Program-made: the position numbers and the translations under genes | Source of the DNA: J095 sp964407935 | Lineage (GTDB): Bacteria; Chloroflexota; Anaerolineae; 4572-78; J111 | DNA length: 14,355 nt | Direction of reading: 5' to 3' | Assembly: GCA_964407935.1 (NCBI GenBank) | Contig: CAYOXS010000130.1 | Location: forward strand, 1-14,355 | The notes under the pieces: generated by a model | What the model was told of the DNA's origin: nothing | Database searches by the model: none | The model's input: only the letters and a program-made list of their open reading frames with translations | Shown here: positions 7,806-14,355 of the stretch, piece after piece | Layout: every line of letters begins with the position of its first letter | Position numbering within the stretch: the stretch's first letter is position 1

Positions 7806-7823
7806 CCTGGTCAGATGACCAGG
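7806..7823. promoter_or_regulatory. CCTGGTCA-GA-TGACCAGG palindrome
   Basis: Perfect 8-bp inverted arms with a 2-base centre, 25 bases downstream of the receiver-only gene and about 260 bases upstream of the secreted/cytochrome operon. The core can also be written TGGTC-N4-GACCA, a dyad geometry used by CRP/FNR-family regulators, although the bases do not match the FNR or CRP consensus. No T tract follows on the minus strand, so it is not a terminator. ACCTGGTCAG (7805-7814) recurs once at 8369-8378. Confidence 0.4.
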
Positions 7824-7848
7824 GTAAAAGTATGAAATTTTTGGACGA

Positions 7849-8289
7849 TCAGCTGTTTTGAGGTATCGCGGGGGAAAGTGACGACGCGCTATGGCCGGCA
7901 GCAAGGCGAATGGTTTCGGCCAGGTGCGCCGCCGAAACATTTTTGGAGAGGCAATAACTGGCCCCTTCGTGCAACGCCCGCTGAACAAGTTTGTTCTCGC
8001 CGCCGGTAGTTGTGAGGATAATAATTTGGGTATGGGGGCAGTATTGATGAATCACCTGGGTAGCTCGCAGGCCGCCCATTACTGGCATTAACAAATCCAG
8101 CAGGATAACATCCGGGTTAAGCTGCCGGCAGAGTTTAACCGCCTGCTCGCCGTTAGCGGCTTCGCCCACCAGTTCCAGATCGGTGTAAGCCAGCAAAAAC
8201 AGCCGGAGACCGTTTCTGACAATTGGGTAGTCATCCGCAATCAGAACCCGAATACGGGCATCTGGAGTGCAATTAGTAAGAGTTGACAC
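7849..8289 (-). CDS. Stand-alone NarL-type receiver domain protein (no output domain)
   Basis: Response-regulator receiver of 146 aa with a GTG start at 8289. Seen: VLIADD (acidic pocket Asp 19-20), the phospho-acceptor Asp65 in PDVILLDLLMP, the switch Thr at about 93 in IIILTTT, and the conserved Lys116 in LSKN. The protein ends about 20 residues after the last receiver helix, where the full-length neighbour (8413-9111) continues into a linker and LuxR HTH. The two receivers align without large gaps and look like tandem paralogues, this one lacking DNA binding. It could be a phosphate sink, a competitor for the kinase, or a protein-protein regulator. The start is uncertain: there is no ATG, the frame extends to a TTG at 8322, but that codon abuts the terminator T tract, so the GTG is preferred. 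A terminator lies between it and the upstream regulator, implying weak read-through or its own unseen promoter. Confidence 0.87.
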   Translation of the reverse strand: MSTLTNCTPDARIRVLIADDYPIVRNGLRLFLLAYTDLELVGEAANGEQAVKLCRQLNPDVILLDLLMPVMGGLRATQVIHQYCPHTQIIILTTTGGENKLVQRALHEGASYCLSKNVSAAHLAETIRLAAGHSASSLSPAIPQNS

Positions 8290-8328
8290 GGTTACCCATC
8301 CCTGCCCCCCTACCTTCCACAATACAAT

Positions 8329-8362
8329 AAAAACTCCCCTGCTGCATCCGGCAGCGGGGGAG
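8329..8362 (-). terminator. Intrinsic terminator between the two response-regulator genes
   Basis: On the minus strand, CTCCCC-C-GCTGC (8362-8351), loop CGGAT, GCAGC-A-GGGGAG (8345-8334) forms an 11-bp stem with one internal C/A mismatch, followed directly by TTTTT (8333-8329). It sits about 50 bases after the LuxR regulator's stop and 40 bases before the preferred start of the receiver-only gene, so it should end or attenuate the kinase-regulator transcript. Confidence 0.8.
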
Positions 8363-8412
8363 ACTCACACCTGGTCAGGAGATGGGTTTTTTACCCGGTC
8401 ACAGGAGGAGGC

Positions 8413-9111
8413 TTATTTATTGCGACGTTTGGCAGAAGAACCGGGCGTATCGACAAGCTGATGTTCCCAGGCCACAGCGGCGGCTTCGGCCCGGCTGCTA
8501 ACGCCCAGCTTGTCTAAAATGCTGCTCACGTGGAATTTTACAGTCGATAGCCCAATCGTCAGTTCTGTGGCAATGTCGGGGTTGGTTTTACCTTTAACCA
8601 TTAACGCCAATACCTCTAATTCACGCGGAGTTAAATCCTGGCCGGGAGCTGGCGGCTGAATTGTAGCCTGAATCAAAGCCTGGGTGGCTTCGGGGGCCAG
8701 AGTTGGGCGGCCGGCGTAGACGGTTCTGATCGCCTGGGACAGGTCGTCCGCCGATACGTTTTTGAGCAAATAGCCGGTTGCCCCGGCCTGCAACGCTTCT
8801 TGCACCAGCTCGGCTTCCTGAAAACTGGTCAAAACGATAATTCGGATGTGAGGCCAGCGGCCAATAATCCGGCGGGTTGCCTCGGCCCCATTTATGCCCG
8901 GCATCATCAAGTCCATCAGGATCACATCGGGCTGAAGCTCCTGACACAGCGACACGGCTTCTTCGCCGGAGGAGGCCTCGCCCACAAACCGTAAATCTTC
9001 AAAGGCCATTAAAAAAAACTTCAGACCTGTGCGCATAACGGCATGGTCATCCGCAACTAATACCTTGATAGGTAACAGAGGTTTGCTGTAGTTGTGCGCT
9101 GGTTTTTTCAT
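8413..9111 (-). CDS. NarL/FixJ-family response regulator (receiver + LuxR-type HTH)
   Basis: Cytoplasmic transcription regulator, 232 aa from the ATG at 9111, with AGGTG about nine bases upstream. An in-frame GTG at 9123 is less likely because it falls on that ribosome-binding site. Receiver domain at about residues 16-135: VLVADD (Asp21-22), phospho-acceptor Asp67 in PDVILMDLMMP, VLTS (Thr95), and LLKN with Lys117. LuxR-type helix-turn-helix at about 159-220, with LTPRELEVLALMVKGKTN and the recognition-helix region GLSTVKFHVSSILDKLG. It starts 39 bases after the stop of the sensor kinase gene and is almost certainly its cognate partner, being phosphorylated by it and binding DNA as a dimer. 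Its targets are not known; the adjacent secreted/cytochrome operon is a natural candidate. Confidence 0.95.
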   Translation of the reverse strand: MKKPAHNYSKPLLPIKVLVADDHAVMRTGLKFFLMAFEDLRFVGEASSGEEAVSLCQELQPDVILMDLMMPGINGAEATRRIIGRWPHIRIIVLTSFQEAELVQEALQAGATGYLLKNVSADDLSQAIRTVYAGRPTLAPEATQALIQATIQPPAPGQDLTPRELEVLALMVKGKTNPDIATELTIGLSTVKFHVSSILDKLGVSSRAEAAAVAWEHQLVDTPGSSAKRRNK

Positions 9112-9150
9112 TGGGTTGTGCACCTGCTGTATAGTTAAACGCTTGATCGA

Positions 9151-12100
9151 TTAATCAGTTTGCGGCCAAACTACCCTGATTTCTGTGCCCTGGCCAATCT
9201 GCGACGTTACCCTTAAAACCGCGCCAATCGCCTGGGCGCGCTCCTGCATAATACCCAGGCCAAGGTGGCCGGCGGGAATACTGGCCAAATCAACCCCCAA
9301 CCCGTTATCGCGCACCGTTAATTCTACCCGATAAGCCGGGCTAACGCTGTCTGTTGCCGCCGGAGCGAGCGGAATGTGAGTAAGTTTAACCTGCACATCA
9401 TCGGCTTGAGCGTGTTTGACAATATTGTTTAATGCCTCCTGGGCAATGCGATACAGGGTAACCTGCACGTCTGACGGCAGCACCGGCAGCGGGGCTATAT
9501 CTAATTGGATGGGGATTCGGGTCCGGCTCACCATAGCGGTAACCAACTGCTGGAGCAGTTCGTCCAGCTTGGAGTCGGTCAGGGCCGAGGGGCGCAGTTC
9601 CAGCAGCAGCGTCCGCATTTCTGCCAGCGCGCCTTTGGTGAGGGTTTGCAGTTCGGCCAGGCAGAGTTCGCCCTGCTCCGGGCGATTTTTCCACAAAATA
9701 GGCAAAACCTCGGCGGCCAGACTGGCCGAAAACAGAGTCTGGCTGACGGCATCGTGCAAATCACGCGACAGCCGCTGGCGTTCTTGCATGGTGGCCAATT
9801 CCTGAGCCTGCTCGTACAGGCGGTGATTTTCAATGGTGACGGCCACCTGGTTGGCAAACGCCTGGGTCAACTTAATCTGCTGCGGGGTGTAATGGTCTGG
9901 CCGGTTATGCCGAATCTCTAACACGCCAATCACCCGCTCTTTAATAGACAGCGGAATCCCCAGCCAGGAGCGTACCTGCTGGCAATCTTTGCTCATCAAA
10001 CTATCCACCGCGGGATCAAAAATCCAGGCCACAATTGGTTCGGTGTGCGTATCAGCGATAATAACCGGCTGCTGTTCCCGGATAATCTTTTGCCAGATGG
10101 GGGTCACTTCCAGCAGTAGGGGCAGTTGCTCGCTGCCGGTTAACGGCAATGATTTGCGGCTGGCCAACACAACCAGACCATCATCTTTGAGGCTATACAC
10201 CGTGGCACAGCTATAATCAACCACAGCCTTAAGGCTGTCTAGCACCAACTGCAACCGAGGCTCCAATTCAAGCGTGAGCGCCAGATTGCCGGAAATTTCG
10301 AGCAGAGTGGAAAGCTCCTGAGTGCGCTCCTGCACCCGCTGCTCCAGCAGTTGGTAGGCCTGCACACGTTCGGTAATATCCTGTTTTATGGCGATAAAAT
10401 GGGTGATGTTGCGGTTTTTATCCAGCACGGGGGTAATGGTTTGTCCTTCGGTATAGAGGCTGCCATCTTTGCGGCGATTGACCAGCTCGCCGCTCCACAC
10501 CTGCCCGGCCAAAATTGTCTGCCAGAGCCGGTCATAAAACTCCGGGGGCTGCTGGTTGGATTTGAGAAAGCGCATGTTCTGGCCAATGATCTCGTCAACG
10601 TCATAGCCGGTCATGGTGGTGATGGCCGGATTGGCCCAACGAACAATACCTTGCTGGTCGGTAATAATGATGCCGTTGGCCGCGGCCTGCAAGGCGGTGG
10701 TTCGCAGCCGCAACCGCTGCTCTACTTTTTCACGCTCCTCAATTTCTGCCCACAGCTCCTTGTTGGTGTTGGCCAGTTGCTGCGTTCGCTCACGCACCCG
10801 TACTTCCAGTTCAAGCCGAGCCTTCTCCAGCGCAGCTTCAGCCTGTTTTCTGGCGGTAATATCCTGAATAATCCCGGTAAAGAAAACCTCGTCTTGCATA
10901 TTCCAGCTTGAAATTGAAAGCTGCAACGGAAATTCTTCACCATTTTTGCGCCGGCCGGATAATTCGATGGTCGATCTGACCAGATTTGAGGTACTATTTT
11001 TAACGGTTTGAATAAGGGCCGATACGTGAAATTGTTTCAGGCTGTCCGGGATCATCAGAGCCACATTCTGGCCGGTAACCTCCGCCGCCGAATAGCCAAA
11101 AATGGTGGTGGCGGCCGGGTTCCAAAACACAATCTGACCGCGGTCATCAATGGCGATAATCGCTTCGTTGGCGGCCTGCACCACAGACCGAAAACGCGCT
11201 TCGCTATTTTCCAGCGAGCGCATGGTACGCGTATTTAACAGTGAGATAGCCACCAGTTCGCCAAAAGCGGTGGTCATCCGGCCATCGTTGTCAGAAAAAC
11301 CCAACGGTTTGTTGATCAGCACCAAAACACCCACAGCAATGCCCTTAACCACCAGCGGAGTCAACAAAATATTGCGCTGGTCGTCAGTTGCGGCCAGCTT
11401 TTCATTCTCGTGGCACTCAAGGCAGTTATGAAAAACAGGTTGGCGGGTTAAATAAGCTTGCTGGGTTAATTCTGCAATCAAGGGTGATGTTTGAAAGGTT
11501 GCAAAACTGTGGCGATTGAGCACATCTTCAAAAACAACTTGATGGCTGGTTTTGTCGTCGTCGCCTAACAAAGCAATGTAGCCGCCGCCGGCGCCGACGA
11601 GGTTGCTGCAAATCAGGAAAATTTTCCGGGCCGCATTTTCAAAATCGTGGTGTTCCAGCACAGCCCGAGCGCCGGTGAGTAACCCGGCAATTTCCACCTG
11701 CCGTTCGCGGGTTTCGGTCAGGGCTTTGCGCAAATCTTCCTGCAAATTTTCGTGCTGGGTTATATCGTGAACCACCAGCACAATACCCGCAACTGCGCCA
11801 TTGTGCGTAATTGGGGCGGCGGCAATAAGGACAGTGCGGTCTGCGCCATCTGCGCCGCTAACCGTGTAGCGTTCCCCGGCCACCGGCTGCCCGTCCAGCA
11901 CCCGCTGCACGGGCAAATCCTGCGGAGCCACCGGGCTGCCATCGCGGTAGCGCAGCCGCAGCCGTTCAACCAGCACGTGGTGGTGAGTTCCTACCATGTC
12001 AAAGCCAGAAGCCAAAATCGCCGAAGGGTTGGCTTTGCGGGCGACCCCATTGGTATCGAAGACAATCACCCCATCGGACATGGCCGCAAAAACCGCATCA

Positions 12101-12897
12101 AGCTCGTCGGCGCGCTGTTTGGCCTCAATTGCCAGAGCTTCGGCCCGCTCCCGCTCCTGTTCAACCTGAGCCAGCAACCGCTCCCGCTCCTGCTCTACCC
12201 GTTTGCGCTCATTGATCTGTTCCTGAAGGGCCAGGTTGGTCTGCTCCAGCGTTGCTGTCCGTTCATGAATTCGCTGTTCCAGATCTTCGTGAACCCAGCG
12301 CAGCGCTTCTTCGGCCTGTTTACGGATTGAAATATCCCTCAAAATCAGGGTGATCGAAGGCTGGCTATTCCGGACAATGGTTGACACGCCAACTTCAGCC
12401 GGAAATTCGGTGCCATTCTTGCGGCGGGCAATCAATTCAATCTGGTCCTTTTGCGCTGTCTGGCCGCCGCCAGTGTTAAGTAACTTTTGAAAGTAATCGA
12501 GCCGGTCCGTAGCCAGCCGCGGCGGCAAAAGGAACGTCACCGCCGAGCCAATTGCCTCGCGCGCTGAATAACCAAATATCCGTTCTGCGGCCTGGTTGAA
12601 GACAATGATGGTTAAATTGTGGTCTGTGGCAATAATGGCGTCCGCAGCGGTATTCAGCAGATTGGCCAGTTCCTGTTCGCTGACATGGCGCTCAACTTCG
12701 GCCTTTTCCCGCGCGGTAAACTGTCGACCAAGCACAAAATACAAAAACACAACTGTGAACACAATCAACCCGAGGTGAAATTCCAGAAACTGGGTGTGAT
12801 CAGTTGTCAGCAGGTCAAGAATCAGGTCTAAAGTTAAAATGATAAATCCGGTAACGGCCGCGGCGATAAGGGCGGGCCGCGAAAACAACTTCCTCAA
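9151..12897 (-). CDS. Large multi-PAS/GAF sensor histidine kinase, NarL/HisKA_3 type
   Basis: Membrane-anchored sensor kinase of about 1248 aa. Two hydrophobic segments at about residues 8-28 and 40-57 enclose a short (~12-residue) external loop, so sensing is mainly cytoplasmic. Domains in order: PAS1 (77-193), coiled coil rich in Glu/Arg (195-262), PAS2 (263-382), GAF1 (400-557), PAS3 (563-685), second coiled coil, PAS4 (731-845), GAF2 (860-1028), HisKA_3 with RDLHDAVSQ (phospho-His about 1048), then HATPase_c with EALNNIVKHA, RDNGLGVD and GHLGLGIMQER boxes. GAF1 contains CLECH (Cys492, Cys495, His496), an unusual CxxCH in a cytoplasmic domain. No ATG is near the N-terminus; a TTG at 12897 preceded by GGGAG at 8 bases is chosen, but a TTG at 12912 (five residues longer) is possible. 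The cognate LuxR-type regulator lies 39 bases downstream. The signal could be redox, gas or a small ligand. Confidence 0.93.
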   Translation of the reverse strand: MRKLFSRPALIAAAVTGFIILTLDLILDLLTTDHTQFLEFHLGLIVFTVVFLYFVLGRQFTAREKAEVERHVSEQELANLLNTAADAIIATDHNLTIIVFNQAAERIFGYSAREAIGSAVTFLLPPRLATDRLDYFQKLLNTGGGQTAQKDQIELIARRKNGTEFPAEVGVSTIVRNSQPSITLILRDISIRKQAEEALRWVHEDLEQRIHERTATLEQTNLALQEQINERKRVEQERERLLAQVEQERERAEALAIEAKQRADELDAVFAAMSDGVIVFDTNGVARKANPSAILASGFDMVGTHHHVLVERLRLRYRDGSPVAPQDLPVQRVLDGQPVAGERYTVSGADGADRTVLIAAAPITHNGAVAGIVLVVHDITQHENLQEDLRKALTETRERQVEIAGLLTGARAVLEHHDFENAARKIFLICSNLVGAGGGYIALLGDDDKTSHQVVFEDVLNRHSFATFQTSPLIAELTQQAYLTRQPVFHNCLECHENEKLAATDDQRNILLTPLVVKGIAVGVLVLINKPLGFSDNDGRMTTAFGELVAISLLNTRTMRSLENSEARFRSVVQAANEAIIAIDDRGQIVFWNPAATTIFGYSAAEVTGQNVALMIPDSLKQFHVSALIQTVKNSTSNLVRSTIELSGRRKNGEEFPLQLSISSWNMQDEVFFTGIIQDITARKQAEAALEKARLELEVRVRERTQQLANTNKELWAEIEEREKVEQRLRLRTTALQAAANGIIITDQQGIVRWANPAITTMTGYDVDEIIGQNMRFLKSNQQPPEFYDRLWQTILAGQVWSGELVNRRKDGSLYTEGQTITPVLDKNRNITHFIAIKQDITERVQAYQLLEQRVQERTQELSTLLEISGNLALTLELEPRLQLVLDSLKAVVDYSCATVYSLKDDGLVVLASRKSLPLTGSEQLPLLLEVTPIWQKIIREQQPVIIADTHTEPIVAWIFDPAVDSLMSKDCQQVRSWLGIPLSIKERVIGVLEIRHNRPDHYTPQQIKLTQAFANQVAVTIENHRLYEQAQELATMQERQRLSRDLHDAVSQTLFSASLAAEVLPILWKNRPEQGELCLAELQTLTKGALAEMRTLLLELRPSALTDSKLDELLQQLVTAMVSRTRIPIQLDIAPLPVLPSDVQVTLYRIAQEALNNIVKHAQADDVQVKLTHIPLAPAATDSVSPAYRVELTVRDNGLGVDLASIPAGHLGLGIMQERAQAIGAVLRVTSQIGQGTEIRVVWPQTD

Positions 12898-13016
12898 CTC
12901 TATCTCTCCCAAAAGAGTGTTGTAATTTTTAAAGGCTTTAGAATAATGGCTTAAATCTCAGCCACTGGCCGGGGGATCCAGTCATTTGCCAAAGAGCACA
13001 GGTAATCGGTTCAAAT

Positions 13017-13045
13017 GTTTCTGTATTTTTCTGGCATACAGGAAC
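13017..13045 (-). promoter_or_regulatory. Inverted repeat in the kinase-gene leader region
   Basis: GTTTCTGTAT (13017-13026) and ATACAGGAAC (13036-13045) are 10-bp inverted arms with one T-G mismatch and a 9-base spacer. It sits about 120 bases upstream of the kinase start and just downstream of the candidate -10 box, where an operator would act. It is not followed by a T tract on the minus strand. The operator role is inferred. Confidence 0.4.
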
Positions 13046-13059
13046 GATGTTCTCTTGAT

Positions 13060-13087
13060 ATGATATTTAATATACACAAGAAAGCAA
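13060..13087 (-). promoter_or_regulatory. Candidate sigma-70-like promoter for the kinase-regulator genes
   Basis: On the minus strand, TTGCTT (13087-13082), a 16-base spacer and TATCAT (13065-13060) resemble -35/-10 boxes in the only markedly AT-rich part of the 280-base gap after the formate dehydrogenase terminator. The matches are partial and the spacer is one base short of optimum, so this is a weak call. Confidence 0.25.
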
Positions 13088-13132
13088 CAGAAAAAACATT
13101 AGAAAATAGTTAGAATAATCGTCCAACCCGGC

Positions 13133-13178
13133 AAAAAACACTCCCCCTCTGTGCTTTTCCGCTCAAAAGAGGGGGAGT
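13133..13178 (-). terminator. Intrinsic terminator after formate dehydrogenase
   Basis: On the minus strand, 14 bases after the dehydrogenase stop codon, an 11-bp perfect stem (ACTCCCCCTCT at 13178-13168 with AGAGGGGGAGT at 13150-13140) and 17-base loop are followed by GTTTTTT (A run 13133-13138 on the plus strand). It ends the upstream operon and isolates the kinase gene, which must have its own promoter. Confidence 0.85.
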
Positions 13179-13192
13179 AGTCAACAAGCATT

Positions 13193-14355
13193 TTATTCTT
13201 TCCGCGCCAGCGGATTTTCCAGCCGCACGGCGTTGGCCTTGTACTCCGGTATTTTGGCGATGGGATCGAGTTTGTAATCCTGCGTGAGCATGTTAGCCGG
13301 CGCTTCCTTCCAGTGGAACGACAGGAACACCACCCCCGGCGGCACCTTATCGCCGATGCGGGCCTGGGTGCGCACCTGCCCCCGCCGGCTGACAATCCGC
13401 ACCTGCCCGCCATCTTTCAGGCCCACAGCCTCGGCATCGGCGGGGTTGATCTCGGCGTAACCGCGCGGCTCGCGCCAGTCCAGCCCCTCGCTGCGGCGAG
13501 TCATCGTGCCGGTGTGATAATGGTACAGCACCCGGCCGGTGGTCAGAATCAGCGGGAAGTCGTCGTCCGGCTGGTCGGCGGGCAGGATGACGCCCACCGG
13601 GAAGAATTTGCCCCGCCCCCGGCTGAAATTGCCATCGCGGTGCAAAAACTGCGTGCCGGGGTGTTCCGGCGTGGGGCAGGGCCAGCACAGTCCCTCGCCG
13701 GGCAACCGGGCATGGCTGATGCCGCCGTAAATTGGCGTCACTCGCGCGGCTTCATCCATAATTGCGGCGGTGGAGGCGTATTCCCAGTAACCGGGCGTCC
13801 GCGAGCGCCCGAGCCGTTCATCGAGTTTTTGTGCAATCAGGCCGATGATCTGCCAATCGGGCCGGCTTTCGCCGGGCGGCGGCAGCACTGGCCGGAGCAA
13901 TTGCACCCGGCGCTCGGTGTTGGTGAAGGTGCCGTCTTTTTCCAGCGAGGCCGCCGCCGGCAGCACCACGTGGGCCAGTTGGGCCGTTTCATTCAAAAAG
14001 ATGTCCTGCACCACCAGCAACTCAAGTTTGCGCAGCGACTCCTCCACGTGAGTCAGGTTGGGGTCGGACAGCATCGGGTTTTCGCCCATCACGTACAGCG
14101 CCCGCACCTTGCCGTCACCGGCGGCGTGCATCATCTCGACCACCGTCAGCCCAACCTCGCCGGGCAGGTCGTCCACGCCCCAGGCGGCAGCCACGGCCTT
14201 GCGCTTTGGTTCATCGAACACCTTTTGGTAGCCGGGCAGTACATCCGGCAGGCCGCCCAAATCGCAGGCGCCCTGCACGTTGCTCTGGCCGCGCAGCGGG
14301 TTGACCCCGGTGGACAGTTTGCCAATTTGCCCGGACAACAGCGCCAGGTTGGCCA
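13193..14355 (-). CDS. fdhF: Formate dehydrogenase alpha subunit, molybdopterin-binding (C-terminal part only)
   Basis: The reading frame is open to the window edge, so the N-terminal part of the protein (Fe-S cluster region, catalytic Cys/Sec) lies outside. Visible are about 387 C-terminal residues: GVNPLRGQSNVQGACDLG and GENPMLSDPN, typical of FdhF-type formate dehydrogenases, then VVLPAAASLEKDGTFTNTER and a C-terminal molydop_binding beta-barrel with LTTGRVLYHYHTGTMTRRS and RGYAEINPADAEAVGL. The enzyme oxidises formate to CO2 (or the reverse) at a bis-molybdopterin guanine dinucleotide Mo/W centre. The sequence resembles the cytoplasmic, NAD-linked type more than the periplasmic membrane-bound type. 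It is the last gene of its operon, since a strong terminator follows at once. The TTG at 14338 is an internal Leu, not a start. Confidence 0.9.
   Translation of the reverse strand, partial: ANLALLSGQIGKLSTGVNPLRGQSNVQGACDLGGLPDVLPGYQKVFDEPKRKAVAAAWGVDDLPGEVGLTVVEMMHAAGDGKVRALYVMGENPMLSDPNLTHVEESLRKLELLVVQDIFLNETAQLAHVVLPAAASLEKDGTFTNTERRVQLLRPVLPPPGESRPDWQIIGLIAQKLDERLGRSRTPGYWEYASTAAIMDEAARVTPIYGGISHARLPGEGLCWPCPTPEHPGTQFLHRDGNFSRGRGKFFPVGVILPADQPDDDFPLILTTGRVLYHYHTGTMTRRSEGLDWREPRGYAEINPADAEAVGLKDGGQVRIVSRRGQVRTQARIGDKVPPGVVFLSFHWKEAPANMLTQDYKLDPIAKIPEYKANAVRLENPLARKE

Larger units (their letters stand above)
7548..7848. other. 301-base intergenic region with orphan Shine-Dalgarno and a palindrome
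   Basis: This lies between the receiver-only gene and the small secreted-protein gene. It holds the secreted gene's AGGAGG, a palindrome at 7806-7823, and a second perfect minus-strand AAAAGGAGGT (7636-7627) not attached to any annotated gene. No T-tract terminator follows the receiver gene, so read-through into the cytochrome operon is possible. No clear -35/-10 pair could be picked out, and there is no remnant of a LuxR helix-turn-helix in any minus-strand frame. Confidence 0.6.

Noticed and set aside
7656..7848. Frameshifted LuxR HTH remnant after the receiver-only gene
   Set aside because: All minus-strand frames were read and none shows LTPRE or TVKxH-type HTH motifs.
10363..10704. PAS4 of the kinase as a photosensory LOV domain
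   Set aside because: The GQNMRFLKS stretch resembles the LOV GxNCRFLQ motif, but the flavin-binding Cys is replaced by Met, so it reads as an ordinary NifL-like PAS.
11752..12330. Plus-strand ORF (192 codons) opposite the kinase gene
   Set aside because: Antisense to well-conserved PAS and coiled-coil codons, with no family-like sequence.

Overview
The window looks like chromosomal DNA from a GC-rich, probably Chloroflexota (Anaerolineae/Caldilineae-like) bacterium. This is inferred from protein style: a membrane protein with a long Pro/Thr linker of TPTPRPTRTPLPT type, a secreted cytochrome fused to fibronectin type III (FN3) domains, and a very large PAS/GAF sensor kinase of the NarL type. 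No rRNA or other marker gene is present to confirm it. All eight genes lie on the minus strand, so transcription runs from high to low coordinates.

Right end (14355 to 13193): the C-terminal part of a molybdopterin formate dehydrogenase alpha subunit, cut by the window edge and closed by a strong intrinsic terminator (13178-13133). Next comes a 280-base AT-richer spacer with a candidate promoter and an inverted repeat. Then follow a ~1250-residue membrane-anchored sensor histidine kinase (4 PAS, 2 GAF, HisKA_3, HATPase), a NarL/LuxR-type response regulator, an intrinsic terminator (8362-8329), and a second regulator that is only a receiver domain.

Middle (7547 to 1761): a three-gene secreted/membrane set. 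It comprises a small signal-peptide protein of unknown function, a 1267-residue secreted protein with five CxxCH haem-c motifs followed by five FN3 domains, and a single-pass membrane protein with a Pro/Thr-rich stalk and a C-terminal beta-rich domain. The first two are clearly translationally linked, with a 10-base gap and the ribosome-binding site overlapping the stop. The third follows after 110 bases containing two hairpins.

Left end (1620 to 124): a group II PLP-dependent decarboxylase of the aromatic-L-amino-acid decarboxylase family, followed by an intrinsic terminator.

How the parts may work together (inference): the kinase and its regulators sit immediately upstream of the cytochrome genes, and the kinase carries an unusual CxxCH motif inside its first GAF domain. 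A reasonable hypothesis is that a redox- or ligand-sensing two-component system controls a cell-surface multihaem cytochrome module. The best candidates for something undescribed are the pentahaem-FN3 protein with its small secreted partner, the CxxCH-GAF sensor, and the receiver-only paralogue placed behind a terminator. No CRISPR, tRNA, rRNA, insertion sequence or phage gene was seen.
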